Below are positions 34,891-44,029 of a stretch of DNA of 64,000 bases, piece after piece. Each line of letters begins with the position of its first letter. Within the stretch, counting starts at the first letter, position 1. The stretch is taken from NCBI RefSeq assembly GCF_000612845.1, contig NZ_CCAT010000062.1, forward strand, positions 207,586 to 271,585, written 5' to 3'. The DNA is from Clostridium ihumii AP5. Lineage in GTDB: Bacteria; Bacillota; Clostridia; Clostridiales; Clostridiaceae. The translations under genes were made by a program, and so were the position numbers. The notes under the pieces were generated by a model, which ran no database searches, was not told the DNA's origin, and saw nothing but the letters and a program-made list of their open reading frames with translations.

Positions 34891-36828
34891 ATGGCAGAAA
34901 GTAAGAAATTATCTCATAATGCCTACGGTGGAATTAAAGGCGAAGATTACATGCCTTTCGTTCCTACTGATGTAGCAATGCCAGAAGTAAGTGCTATTTC
35001 TATTGGTATTGGTATCATATTTGCTTGCATATTTGCAGCAGCTAATGTTTATTTAGGATTACAGGTTGGTATGACAATTGCAGCCGGTATTCCAGCATCT
35101 ATTTTAGGAGCAACATTACTTAAAGCAGTGTTTAAGAGAAATAACATCTTAGAGGCTAATATGATTCAAGCAGTTGCTGCTATGGGTGAATCTATCGCAG
35201 GAGGTATTATATACACTCTACCTGCAATAATATTATGGGGAATGGATTTAAAACTTCCAACTATAATACTTTGTACAACATTAGGAGGATTATTAGGAAT
35301 AGTTTTTGTTATACCATTTAGAAAATACCTAATTGTTGAACAACACGGTGAATTAATATTCCCAGAAGGAATGGCTGCAGCTGAAGTTCTTGTTACAGGA
35401 ATGGAAGGTGGAAGTGGTCTTAAGACAGTTCTTACTGGTATAGGTGGAGGAGCAATATTTAAATTCTGTTCAGCTGCCCTTCAAATTTGGAAAGAATCAC
35501 CTGAGTGGGTTATAAAACCTGTTCAAGGAACTATCATTGGAGTTAATGCTATGGCATCACTTGTTGGAGTTGGTTTCATAGTTGGAATTCAAGTTGCTTT
35601 ATACATGTTTGGTGGAGCTTTAGTTGCTTGGTTTGGTCTTATTCCACTAATCAAGTATGTTGGAGCAGGTCTTCAAACACCACTATTCCCTTCTACTCAG
35701 TTAATAGCTGATATGGGAGCTTGGGATATTTGGAAGAACTACATAAGATACATAGGAGCTGGAGCTGTTGCTGCTGGTGGATTTATAAGTCTTGGTAAAT
35801 CATTACCTACTATAATAAAATCATTTAAAACAGCTATGCAAGGTCTTGGTGGTGATAAAGGTGGAGCTGCTACAAAAAGAACAGAAGTTGATACTCCACT
35901 TAGCTGGGTATTAGTAGCTGCAATATTTGTATTTGTTGCTGCAATATTCTTACCAGGTTTAAAAATTGGTGTTGTTGGATCTTTCCTTGCTGTTTTATTC
36001 ACATTCTTCTTTGCAGTTGTTTCTGCAAGAATGGCTGGTATCATAGGAGTTTCTAATAACCCAGTTTCAGGAATGACAATTGCTACATTACTATTTGTAA
36101 CAGGAGTTTTAAAACTTGTTGGATACCAAGGTAAAGCTGGTATGCTAGTTGCAATTACTGCAGGAGCTATAGTTTCAATTGGTACTTCAGTTGCTGGAGG
36201 AGTTTCTCAAAGTTTAAAAACTACTTACATAATTGGTGGTACTCCAAAGAAAGTTGAATGGGGTATGTATGCAGGAATAGTTATTGCATCTGCTGCAGGT
36301 GGAGCAGTACTATTATTACTTCACAATACATATGGTTTAGGATCAGAAGCATTAGCAGCACCTCAAGCTACATTAATGTCAATGGTTGTTGAAGGTGTTA
36401 TGACTGCACAACTTCCTTGGGCACTTGTTATAGTTGGAGCTGTAATAGGAATATTCTGTGAACTTGCAGGACTTCCAATACTTCCAGTTGCACTTGGATT
36501 ATATTTACCAATCCACTTAAGTGCTGCAATATTAACTGGTGGTATCATAAGAAAACTTGTTGAGAAGAAATTCAAGAGTAATGAAGATCAAGTTAAACTT
36601 CAAACTGAAAGAGGAATACTTCTTTCTTCAGGACTTGTTGCTGGAGATGCGTTAACAGGTATCGTAGTTGCATTAATAACTACATTTGGAGTAGCAGACA
36701 AAGTTGCTATAGGTCCAAAAATGTTACCAGCGCTTGCTAACAGTCCATGGACAGCATTAGTTGCATTTGTAATTCTAGCATTCTTAGTATACAAATTTGC
36801 ATCTAAAGTAGAAGAAAAAGCAGAATAA
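34891..36828 (+). CDS. OPT family oligopeptide transporter (copy 2)
   Basis: A 645-residue paralogue of the gene at 31455, about nine residues in ten identical, with the same start (LSHNAYGGIKGEDYMPFVP) and helix layout. Differences cluster in loops and in the last 60 residues (VVALITTFGVADKVAIGPKM versus the other copy). Several stretches of 50-90 bases are identical to copy 1 even at synonymous positions, a sign of recent duplication or gene conversion. Behind a cre-like site, so catabolite control may distinguish the two copies. ATG after AAGGGAG. Confidence 0.92.
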   Translation: MAESKKLSHNAYGGIKGEDYMPFVPTDVAMPEVSAISIGIGIIFACIFAAANVYLGLQVGMTIAAGIPASILGATLLKAVFKRNNILEANMIQAVAAMGESIAGGIIYTLPAIILWGMDLKLPTIILCTTLGGLLGIVFVIPFRKYLIVEQHGELIFPEGMAAAEVLVTGMEGGSGLKTVLTGIGGGAIFKFCSAALQIWKESPEWVIKPVQGTIIGVNAMASLVGVGFIVGIQVALYMFGGALVAWFGLIPLIKYVGAGLQTPLFPSTQLIADMGAWDIWKNYIRYIGAGAVAAGGFISLGKSLPTIIKSFKTAMQGLGGDKGGAATKRTEVDTPLSWVLVAAIFVFVAAIFLPGLKIGVVGSFLAVLFTFFFAVVSARMAGIIGVSNNPVSGMTIATLLFVTGVLKLVGYQGKAGMLVAITAGAIVSIGTSVAGGVSQSLKTTYIIGGTPKKVEWGMYAGIVIASAAGGAVLLLLHNTYGLGSEALAAPQATLMSMVVEGVMTAQLPWALVIVGAVIGIFCELAGLPILPVALGLYLPIHLSAAILTGGIIRKLVEKKFKSNEDQVKLQTERGILLSSGLVAGDALTGIVVALITTFGVADKVAIGPKMLPALANSPWTALVAFVILAFLVYKFASKVEEKAE

Positions 36829-36835
36829 TATATTT

Positions 36836-36863
36836 GAGGGTATGAGTTTAAATCTCTACCCTC
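36836..36863 (+). terminator. Intercistronic hairpin between OPT copy 2 and PqqD-like copy 2
   Basis: GAGGGTA(T)GAG paired with CTCTACCCTC, one bulged T, followed by TTTTATT; same position as the hairpin in module 1. Confidence 0.7.
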
Positions 36864-36889
36864 TTTTATTAAAAGAAAGGAATGATTTT

Positions 36890-37315
36890 ATGGCAAAGGA
36901 TAAAAAAATAGATGAGAAAGAAAACTTTCTTTTGTATGTTCCAGTAAAAAAACATGAGGAATATGAAATTAGAAAAGGAAATGTTCACCTTATATTTCAT
37001 CATAAGAAATTTGCAGAGAAAATACTTCAAAAGATAGCTAAAAAACCAGCAGTAAGTGATATTAAATTGGATAGGCTTGGAAGTACTGTTTGGCAAAACT
37101 TAGATGGTGAAAAGACAGTATATGATATTGGTCAAATTCTTTTAGATATGCCAGAATTAAAAAAAGAGTATAAAGATATAAAAAAAGAAGATTATGTAGA
37201 TGGATGTCACCCTATTTATGCTAGACTTATAATGTTTTTGAGATATATGGTTAAAAAAGGTTGGATTAGTTTTAAACTTTCAGATATGGTACTAAATAAA
37301 GAGAATGAGAAATAA
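36890..37315 (+). CDS. PqqD-fold protein (copy 2)
   Basis: A 141-residue paralogue of the gene at 33511 with the same LDRLGSTVWQNLDGEKTVYDIGQIL core and HPIYARLIMFLRYMVKKGWI ending; identity is roughly two thirds, clearly lower than that between the two transporters. The start at 36890 is set by AAAGGA eight bases before; the longer in-frame ATG at 36842 would place the start inside the upstream hairpin. Conservation of the transporter/PqqD order in both modules suggests that they work together. Confidence 0.75.
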   Translation: MAKDKKIDEKENFLLYVPVKKHEEYEIRKGNVHLIFHHKKFAEKILQKIAKKPAVSDIKLDRLGSTVWQNLDGEKTVYDIGQILLDMPELKKEYKDIKKEDYVDGCHPIYARLIMFLRYMVKKGWISFKLSDMVLNKENEK

Positions 37316-37344
37316 AACAGGCATAATAAATTATGACCTGTTTT
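37314..37344. terminator. Bidirectional terminator after PqqD-like copy 2 and dut
   Basis: AAAACAGG/CCTGTTTT with an inner CATAAT/ATTATG extension, followed by TTTTTT; shared by convergent genes. Confidence 0.85.
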
Positions 37345-37357
37345 TTCTTTATTAAAG

Positions 37358-37846
37358 TTATTTGTTTGTACTACCAAAGCCCCCTACTCTTTCTTCTCCT
37401 ATGAAATCATCATTATCTGAAAGAAGATATTTTCTAAATACACCCTGAGCTATTGCATCTCCTTTTTTTACTTCCCAAATTTTAGAACCTTCATTTCTAA
37501 GTTTTATAAAATAATGACCTTCGTTACTTTCACAATTGTAGTAATCGCTATCCCCTAGTCCAATTGTATTTGCAATTCTTATGTAGTATTTGAAACCCAT
37601 ACTACTTCTTGGATATAATTCTAAGCTTTCATCTTCTAACATATAAGCTTTAAAACCTGTAGGTAATTTTATGTCCTCTCCTGGTTCAAGTTTAAAATCT
37701 ATAGTTGAATATATATCATAACCAGCTGCTCTAGCAGTTGCTCTTTTAGGTAATTTTAGTTCTGAATAGTTAATATCAATATCTTGAAAATCCTTTTCAA
37801 ATTGATTTTCAGAAATTAGCTCAAATCCTCTAGTTCTTTTGTTCAT
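37358..37846 (-). CDS. dut: dUTP diphosphatase
   Basis: A 162-residue trimeric-type dUTPase that hydrolyses dUTP to dUMP and pyrophosphate, keeping uracil out of DNA and feeding thymidylate synthesis. The motifs are in order: AAGYDIYS (I), PRSSMGFK (II), NTIGLGDSDYY (III, with the catalytic aspartate), KKGDAIAQGVF (IV) and a C-terminal RVGGFGSTNK (V). The N-terminal 30 residues are longer than in the shortest bacterial enzymes and motif III carries a D where most have GVIDxDYRG-type sequences, as in the clostridial/phage-like variant. ATG after GAGGAG; single gene. Confidence 0.9.
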   Translation of the reverse strand: MNKRTRGFELISENQFEKDFQDIDINYSELKLPKRATARAAGYDIYSTIDFKLEPGEDIKLPTGFKAYMLEDESLELYPRSSMGFKYYIRIANTIGLGDSDYYNCESNEGHYFIKLRNEGSKIWEVKKGDAIAQGVFRKYLLSDNDDFIGEERVGGFGSTNK

Positions 37847-38643
37847 TAAAATGTCTCCTCTTCTATTTTAAACTTAATATATATTTACGATTAAATATAA
37901 TTAATAAACAGTAAATATATATGATAATTATACACAAAGAGTATAATATTAACAACGTTTTAAATTCATATATAATGAGAATATTGATTTAGTAATTTAT
38001 ATTTAAAATATAGTATTTAAATTTATGCTCAAATATATAAAAATGCAATTTAATAGAAGGCAATATGTCAAAAATAATATAAAAATGAAAAAATATACGG
38101 GGATATATCTTTAAAATGACTAAAAGATGAAATATTTAACTCTATTCAATATCAAAAAAATATTAAAAAACATGAGAAATACTATTTAAATTTGTATAAA
38201 ATCTATAAAAATGAAATAATATTCAATATTAATGATAATTTATAATAAAAAATATATATAATAGTGATTTATTTTATTGAAAAAAGAATTATAAGGATGT
38301 ATATTAATTCAAAAAATACATGATTATTAAAAAAATACCGTATAAAACACTTTATATATGATTTGAAATTGCAATTATATTAAAATTATATTTCAAAAGC
38401 TAAAGATTTAACTATGAATATTTATAATACTGTAATTATAAAAGTATATAATATAATTTGAAAAAAATAGATGTTTTTGTATTAAATTATACTTTCGCAT
38501 GATTAATTATAAGTTGAATTTTAAGTTAGATTCGAAAAATAAATAGATAATGAATTTAATGTAAAGTTATAAAATAAAAAAGGTCTTTTTACTTTTAAAA
38601 TGATAAAATATATAAAAGGTATATTATGTAAGGTGGTGAAAAT
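37847..38643 (+). other. 800-base gene-free AT-rich region
   Basis: Divergent spacer between dut and a membrane-protein gene. No coding sequence, conserved RNA or long hairpin was seen. Confidence 0.5.
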
Positions 38644-39150
38644 ATGACATTTAAAAATTTTTTGGAAAGTTGTATTTTAATTTCACTTATAATATTGTTT
38701 TCAATTTTTATTAGTCATTTTGTAGGATTTAAATTAATGTTCTTTATATTATCCATTTCATTTATGATATTATCTATTTTATTAAAAACTAATATTAAAT
38801 TTCACGAGTATTTTATAAAGAATACTAATAAAAATGAGTATAATAAATATTTGATAAGCAATGATATGAAAAGAAAACGAGTTAAAGAAAGTAATGTGGT
38901 ATTTTGTTATGCATGGGCAGCTATTTTCTTATTAAATGGTATAACAACTTCTTCAAATCTTAAAATCAAAACTGATCTATTGAAATATTTTAGTTTCAAT
39001 TTACTTTTAATAATTTCTATAGCAACTTTAGGTATAATACTTTTTAAAAAATGTAAGAATAAAAACTTGTATATAATAAGTTCTGTTATAATTATTATGA
39101 TATTGATTTGTGTTATTAGTGTACCTTTCTTATTATATAGGTTTGGATAA
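38644..39150 (+). CDS. Membrane protein, unrecognised
   Basis: A 168-residue protein with five hydrophobic segments (about 8-28, 30-46, 88-105, 115-135, 143-164) and one charged cytoplasmic loop (46-85, KNTNKNEYNKYLISNDMKRKRVKES). No known motif. ATG after GGTGGTG; followed by a strong terminator, so monocistronic. Confidence 0.65.
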   Translation: MTFKNFLESCILISLIILFSIFISHFVGFKLMFFILSISFMILSILLKTNIKFHEYFIKNTNKNEYNKYLISNDMKRKRVKESNVVFCYAWAAIFLLNGITTSSNLKIKTDLLKYFSFNLLLIISIATLGIILFKKCKNKNLYIISSVIIIMILICVISVPFLLYRFG

Positions 39151-39164
39151 GCAGATATATATTA

Positions 39165-39207
39165 AATAAAGGAAAGATAATGTTTTGTTTCTTATCTTTC
39201 CTTTATT
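39165..39207 (+). terminator. Terminator after the membrane-protein gene
   Basis: 16-bp perfect stem AATAAAGGAAAGATAA with its complement; the 3' arm ends in T-rich sequence. Confidence 0.85.
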
Positions 39208-39349
39208 CGAAATTGCATCTCTTTTGTAAATTTAATTAATTCAAAGATATAATATAGTTTTGTAAATATAATAGCAAAGCAAAGAGATTATTAGACAAAA
39301 ACTTGATTTAAAGCATACACTTATTTTAATGTTTAATGGTTTATTAGCA

Positions 39350-40153
39350 TTAAGTTAAGAATAAAAACATTTTTAACACATCAAAATAATCATTTGATTT
39401 ATATTTTATAGTTAAGCCATCTTTAATAGTAACACCTGGATAAAAACTAGCTTTATAAGCATCGGTATGATTGCTATATTGAATTTCTATGTTGAATTCT
39501 TTAGGTAAAGTCTCTAGATATTCAGTTAAATTATTAGAATTAAATATTGTTTCTGTTATATTTAAAATGGTATCTTCTATAGTCTTTGGATGTAAATTTA
39601 CTGCACTGCCACCTATTCCTTCTTTGGTTACTATGGTTTCTATTTTATCATTGGTTCTTTTAACTTCATCACATAGGTTTTTATCGCCAGTTACAAGTAC
39701 TAATGGTACTCCTGTATATAGTGAAGTATAATAGTTTATTTTAAATTCACTTGCAATTTCTCCGTTTATTTTTATATAAGATATTTTAACAGGGTCCATT
39801 GTATGAGCAAGAGGACTACCATTAGTTCCAGCAGCACAATGATATCCTATAAAAATAGAAGCATCAAAAGTATTATCTAAGCCTTCCATCATCAAATAAG
39901 GATGATATGCCCACCCTGTTATTAATGTTGTTTCTTGAGGTAAATCTCTATGCATTATATTTCTAGCAGAATCATGAGCATCTTTTATAACTATATGGTT
40001 AACTCCTGCATTTAAAGCTCCTGTGCAAGCTGAATTTACTTCTCTTGTTAATTGTAATTTAAAATCATTATAATCCTCTTCGCCTTTAGTCGTTTCTTTC
40101 CAATCACAAATATCACTAACGCCTTCTATATCAGCACTTATAAATAATTTCAT
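39350..40153 (-). CDS. M55 family D-aminopeptidase (DppA-like)
   Basis: A 267-residue zinc peptidase of family M55, whose type member DppA is a decameric D-aminopeptidase. Metal ligands are visible: D8 and E10 in ISADIEG, the KDAHDSARN block near 58-66, the GYHCAAG motif near 102-108 and HTMDP near 115. The loop GIGGSAVNLHP is also typical. It would release N-terminal D-amino acids from peptides such as wall fragments. ATG after AGGAGG; single gene, minus strand. Confidence 0.88.
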   Translation of the reverse strand: MKLFISADIEGVSDICDWKETTKGEEDYNDFKLQLTREVNSACTGALNAGVNHIVIKDAHDSARNIMHRDLPQETTLITGWAYHPYLMMEGLDNTFDASIFIGYHCAAGTNGSPLAHTMDPVKISYIKINGEIASEFKINYYTSLYTGVPLVLVTGDKNLCDEVKRTNDKIETIVTKEGIGGSAVNLHPKTIEDTILNITETIFNSNNLTEYLETLPKEFNIEIQYSNHTDAYKASFYPGVTIKDGLTIKYKSNDYFDVLKMFLFLT

Positions 40154-40268
40154 TGTTATTCCTCCTTATATTTAGAGTTTAAATAATATAATCACTAAAC
40201 CGCTATTTGTTTTGTAAATTGCTTTTAATATTTAATAAGACTTATTATAAAATAATAATATAAAAAAA

Positions 40269-41132
40269 TTATGCTTCCTCTTTTTGCTTACCCATTATAA
40301 GCTTTCTTATAACTTCTCCATCTTCTTCTCTTTTCTCCATAAGAGTCATTATTTTTCCGTTTAATTCATTTTCTCTTAAAGTTAGTTTTTCTTTATACTC
40401 TTGTTCTAAATTTAAAAGTTCTCGTTGGAAATCTAAGTTTAACTTTTCTTTTTCCATTTGTGAAATAGAAGTATTTTGGCTTTTTAGATTTTCTATATCT
40501 TTTTCATATTTGTCCTCTAATGCATTTAATTTATCTTTAGTTGATTCTAATAAAATATCTTTTTCTTTTATGTTAGAATTTAAATTCATTATATCTTTCT
40601 CTAAGTTTGATATAAACTCCTTCATCTTAACTTCATTTTCTTTTATAGAATTAACTTCAAAAACTGCTTTTTCCATTTCTTTGTTTTTTTCTTCTAACAT
40701 TTCATTAAAGCCTTTTAATTGATCTAAATCTCTATTTAAAGATTTTATTTTTTCGTCCCTCTTTTCAATTTCTTTATTTAATTCTTTAATTTTCTTGTTT
40801 TCTTCTTTAAGTTTATTTACTTCCTCTTTTAACTCTTCAATTTCAGTTTCTTTTTTAGAATTAAACTCTTTATTTAAATTATTTAACTCTAATTCTTTTA
40901 CTTTAGTTCTTTCTACTGAATTTATAAAAATATCAACCATTCTATTAGTTAATGCTTGTAATTCATTTATATCTTCTGAAATATTTAGACTATCATCTTT
41001 AATAGAGTTTAACTCATAGAACTTGATCATGGTTTCCATGAATTCTTTATTGTTAATCCCCTCTTTAATAGCTAAATTATTAAATTTATCCTTTAACTCA
41101 TCACTTATTCTTACACTGAAAGTTGTATCCAT
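40269..41132 (-). CDS. Ribbon-helix-helix protein with long coiled coil
   Basis: A 287-residue protein. The first 50 residues form a ribbon-helix-helix DNA-binding unit (TTFSVRISDELKDKFNNLAIKEGINNKEFMETMIKFYE); residues 70-280 are an uninterrupted heptad-rich coiled coil (high K and E, e.g. EIEELKEEVNKLKEENKKI). This layout resembles plasmid KfrA-like or segregation-type DNA-binding proteins and chromosomal nucleoid or structural factors, but no exact family is recognised. The start is the ATG at 41132, preceded by AGGAGG; a TTG at 41153 is upstream of that site. Just upstream lies an exceptional 27-bp inverted repeat (41179-41235) that is a probable operator for autoregulation. Confidence 0.75.
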   Translation of the reverse strand: MDTTFSVRISDELKDKFNNLAIKEGINNKEFMETMIKFYELNSIKDDSLNISEDINELQALTNRMVDIFINSVERTKVKELELNNLNKEFNSKKETEIEELKEEVNKLKEENKKIKELNKEIEKRDEKIKSLNRDLDQLKGFNEMLEEKNKEMEKAVFEVNSIKENEVKMKEFISNLEKDIMNLNSNIKEKDILLESTKDKLNALEDKYEKDIENLKSQNTSISQMEKEKLNLDFQRELLNLEQEYKEKLTLRENELNGKIMTLMEKREEDGEVIRKLIMGKQKEEA

Positions 41133-41178
41133 AAAAAATCCTCCTAAAATCAAAACTTATGTACACTTTTTATATAGA

Positions 41179-41254
41179 AATATTTATTGTAAACATTAAG
41201 TTTACTGTGTAAACTTAATGTTTACAATAAATATTATAACACAAATAAGTAAAC
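41179..41254 (-). promoter_or_regulatory. 27-bp perfect inverted repeat with five GTAAAC half-sites (operator)
   Basis: Arms 41179-41205 and 41209-41235 are perfectly complementary over 27 bp around a 3-base loop. Each arm region contains GTAAAC...GTTTAC pairs 11 bp apart (41189, 41200; 41209, 41220), and a fifth GTAAAC lies at 41249. It is just upstream of the ribbon-helix-helix gene on the minus strand and overlaps the extended -10 box at 41233-41241, so binding there would block transcription. Confidence 0.75.
41233..41241 (-). promoter_or_regulatory. Extended -10 promoter of the ribbon-helix-helix gene
   Basis: On the minus strand TGTTATAAT (TGN plus TATAAT) at the outer edge of the inverted repeat. 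A weak TTTCAA lies 17 bp further upstream. Confidence 0.65.
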
Positions 41255-41255
41255 T

Positions 41256-41550
41256 TTGAAAAGAAAAACCTAAAATAATGCAATAAAACAATCTAACTCA
41301 ATATAACTTTTATTATATGGAGTTAGATTTTATATAGAAAAATATATAGAAATTTAAAATAATAAAAAGAGGAAGTAATTTTCTAGAAAAATAGCAAATT
41401 TAATAATTTAAGTTTTTTTCAATGAAAATTAAGTATAAAAAGAGGAAGCAATCTAAAAAATAAATACATTCATTTAAATTTCAAAAATGAAAAAAAGTTT
41501 TTTGTAAATGTATAAATACTAGTTTGAAATAATTTTAAAAATTAAACAAA
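41256..41550 (-). other. Gene-free region with a hairpin and a short direct repeat
   Basis: AATCTAACTC/GAGTTAGATT (41290-41329) forms a hairpin, and ATAAAAAGAGGAAG occurs twice (about 41367 and 41438). No gene is seen. Confidence 0.4.
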
Positions 41551-41584
41551 AAAATAAAGGCATATATTGATTTGCCTTTATTTT
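41551..41584 (-). terminator. Terminator of the lipoate operon
   Basis: 12-bp perfect stem AAAATAAAGGCA/TGCCTTTATTTT; read on the minus strand it ends in a T run. Confidence 0.85.
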
Positions 41585-41590
41585 TAAAAT

Positions 41591-42151
41591 TTATGTTAAA
41601 AAATATATTATAAAACATAGTAGTGATATCAATATATAAATGAGGAAGTATCTTTTCCATGCATTGTTTTTATTATTTTTAAGATACTCATTTATAAATA
41701 ATATTATTTCATTTATATCTTTCTTTTCAAATTTTAAATCACTTTTAAAGTTAAGAGAATTTTTGTTTATATTTGCTGTAACAAGAGTTCCTTTTAAATA
41801 CAAATTTAAATAAAAGAAGTTGTTGTTTTTAAATTCTCTATATCCAATATTATGTGAATTAAATACATTAGTTATAATATCTTTTAATTCAACGTCTTTT
41901 GGATGATAAATAACATAATCTTTACAAAATAAGCTCATTAAAAAAATCATCAAAATCATTTCTATTAAATAGCCTAAAGAATATGAATCATTTACTACAA
42001 ATTCTGTTATTATAAGTGGGATTATAAAACAAATAAATGTATTAAGTTCTATTACAGAGTTTTTCTTAAATAATATTAAAAATGAGTATATTAAAGAACC
42101 TACACCTAATGTAAAAGCTAGAACTCTTATTGCATCAATAAAGACTAACAC
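41591..42151 (-). CDS. Membrane protein of the lipoate operon, unrecognised
   Basis: A 186-residue protein with about four N-terminal helices (to about residue 75), a soluble alpha/beta part (85-165) and a C-terminal helix. It starts at GTG and overlaps the end of lipA by 7 bases, so it is cotranslated with it. The soluble part (LKDIITNVFNSHNIGYREFKNNNFFYLNLYLKG...) looks like that of the gene at 44030, at the other end of the operon. No known family. Confidence 0.65.
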   Translation of the reverse strand: MLVFIDAIRVLAFTLGVGSLIYSFLILFKKNSVIELNTFICFIIPLIITEFVVNDSYSLGYLIEMILMIFLMSLFCKDYVIYHPKDVELKDIITNVFNSHNIGYREFKNNNFFYLNLYLKGTLVTANINKNSLNFKSDLKFEKKDINEIILFINEYLKNNKNNAWKRYFLIYILISLLCFIIYFLT

Positions 42152-43023
42152 GATGTTAATTGTATATTATGTGAACAATCTAAAGCTTCTTTAGCATTAT
42201 AAGAACTTCTTACGAGTGGTGAGGAAGCAATATATTTAAATCCCATGTCCATACCAATTTTCTTGTATTTTTCAAATTGTTCTGGTGTTATATAGTCAAC
42301 TAATTCTGCGTGATTTTTTGAAGGTTGAAGATATTGACCTATAGTTACGATATCACACTTATGTTCTTTTAAATCTTTAAGAAGTTCTATGACTTCAGCT
42401 TCATTTTCGCCAAGACCAACCATAAACCCAGATTTAGTTAAAATAGAATCATCTAAATCTTTTACTTTTAAAAGAAGATCAAGAGAACGTTTATATACTG
42501 AATTAGGTGTTATACTTTTAAAAAGTCTTGGCACTAACTCAATATTATGATTTAAAATTTCTGGTTTTGCATCAGTAATAATTTTTAAAGCATTAAAGTT
42601 TCCTTGCAAATCAGGAATCAAAACTTCTATAGTTGTATTAGGATTTAACTCTCTTATAGCATATATAACATCTCTAAAGTGACTAGCACCTCCATCATCT
42701 AAATCATCTCTAGTAACAGATGTTATTACAGCATGCTTTAATCCTAATTTTTGTATTGCTTTTGCTACATGAAGTGGTTCATTTTTATCAACTTCATTAG
42801 GTTTTCCAAAAGAAACGTTGCAAAATCTACAATTTCTAGTGCAAATAGAACCTAAAATCATAAATGTCGCAGTTCCTTTATTATGACACTCTAATCTATT
42901 AGGACAATTAGCTTCTTGACATACTGTATTAAGATGAAGAGATGAAGTAAGTGCATTTATTTTTTTCAAATTTTCCCCATGTTCAAGTTTAATTTTTAAC
43001 CATTCAGGTTTTCTTTTATACAT
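42145..43023 (-). CDS. lipA: Lipoyl synthase
   Basis: A 292-residue radical-SAM enzyme that inserts two sulfurs into protein-bound octanoyl chains to make lipoate. The auxiliary cluster cysteines C35, C40 and C46 (CQEANCPNRLEC) and the radical-SAM cluster C61, C65, C68 (CTRNCRFC) are in place; the C-terminal RSSYNA motif that caps the auxiliary cluster is at about 273-278. Further family blocks: VTSVTRDDLDDGGA, IEVLIPDLQGN, GLGENEAEVIELL. ATG after AAGGGGGAC. It follows lplA, showing that the organism can both salvage lipoate and mature octanoyl groups. Confidence 0.96.
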   Translation of the reverse strand: MYKRKPEWLKIKLEHGENLKKINALTSSLHLNTVCQEANCPNRLECHNKGTATFMILGSICTRNCRFCNVSFGKPNEVDKNEPLHVAKAIQKLGLKHAVITSVTRDDLDDGGASHFRDVIYAIRELNPNTTIEVLIPDLQGNFNALKIITDAKPEILNHNIELVPRLFKSITPNSVYKRSLDLLLKVKDLDDSILTKSGFMVGLGENEAEVIELLKDLKEHKCDIVTIGQYLQPSKNHAELVDYITPEQFEKYKKIGMDMGFKYIASSPLVRSSYNAKEALDCSHNIQLTSC

Positions 43024-43044
43024 AATTAATGTCCCCCTTTATTT

Positions 43045-44025
43045 TTAAAAAAGAAGTTCTAATAAATCTTCTTTTTCCATATCATTAATATAAGCTTGTA
43101 CATCTATTTTATCTAAAAGACAATTAATATTATTAAAATCATGTTTTATATTTAAAAAGTTTTTTTCTAATTTTGATATATTGTCTTTAAAGAAAAAATC
43201 ACCATAAAATTTTAAATCGTTTATGTATCCATTAACAACATTAAAATTAACTTCTATTGTACCACCTTTAAATCGAATTTCTTTTCTAAATTCATATTCA
43301 GGATTTCTACCAAAATTCCAACTGAATTTAGAAAATCTATCTTCCATAATTATATTTATATTTTTTAAATCATAGTCTGTAAAATTATATAAATTTTTTT
43401 CGTTAAAGTAATCCATTACGAAACTTGTTATATAATTTTTAAATTGTAAGACGTCCATATCAGTGTTTAAATAGTTATGTATGTTTGTAACTCTTGCACT
43501 AACAGAGTTGACACCTTTAGATTTAATTTTTAATGGATTTACTTTAAGAGCTTCAGATAAATTTGATATTGAACTAGAAAATAGCAATGTGCCATGATGT
43601 AATACTTTATCCTTGTAATAATACTGGGCATTTCCTGAAATTTTTTTCCCATCTATAGTTATATCATTTCTGCCTGAAAAACTTGCATTTATGCCTAAAG
43701 AATCAAGAGCTTTCAAAATAGGAAGTGTGAATTTTCTGAAATTAGAGTTTATATCACCTTTATTTTTAGAAATAAAAGTGAAATTTATATTGCCCAAATC
43801 ATTGAAAACTGCACCACCACCAGTTAATCGTCGTACAACTATTATGTTATTTTCTTTTACATAATCAGTATTTATTTCGGCAAAAGCATTTTGATTTTTC
43901 CCAATTAATATACATGGTGAATTTCGCCATAACATAAAACATTCATCATCAAAATTTTTAAGTACATATTCTTCTGCGGCATGGTTAAAATATGGATTTA
44001 TATTATTATGATTAATAAATAACAT
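43045..44025 (-). CDS. lplA: Lipoate-protein ligase A
   Basis: A 326-residue ligase of the LplA/BirA fold that activates lipoate (or octanoate) with ATP and attaches it to lipoyl domains. Family blocks: NPYFNHAAEEYVL, FMLWRNSPCILIGKNQNAFAEIN, VRRLTGGGAVFNDLGNINF (RRxxGGGxVxHD-type lipoate site with the usual H replaced by N), GRNDITIDGKKISGNAQ with the catalytic lysine, and a C-terminal accessory domain from about 245. The ATG at 44025 is taken (after AGAGG); a TTG three bases earlier is also possible. One base separates it from the upstream gene. Confidence 0.93.
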   Translation of the reverse strand: MLFINHNNINPYFNHAAEEYVLKNFDDECFMLWRNSPCILIGKNQNAFAEINTDYVKENNIIVVRRLTGGGAVFNDLGNINFTFISKNKGDINSNFRKFTLPILKALDSLGINASFSGRNDITIDGKKISGNAQYYYKDKVLHHGTLLFSSSISNLSEALKVNPLKIKSKGVNSVSARVTNIHNYLNTDMDVLQFKNYITSFVMDYFNEKNLYNFTDYDLKNINIIMEDRFSKFSWNFGRNPEYEFRKEIRFKGGTIEVNFNVVNGYINDLKFYGDFFFKDNISKLEKNFLNIKHDFNNINCLLDKIDVQAYINDMEKEDLLELLF

Positions 44026-44029
44026 CAAA

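Noticed and set aside
35739..36044. Open frames antisense to the OPT genes (also near 32435 and 36363)
   Set aside because: They are by-products of the codon pattern of the transporter genes, with no ribosome binding sites and low-complexity products.
41179..41235. Long inverted repeat as a terminator
   Set aside because: No T run follows on either strand, and it lies between a -10 box and a ribosome binding site; an operator fits better.
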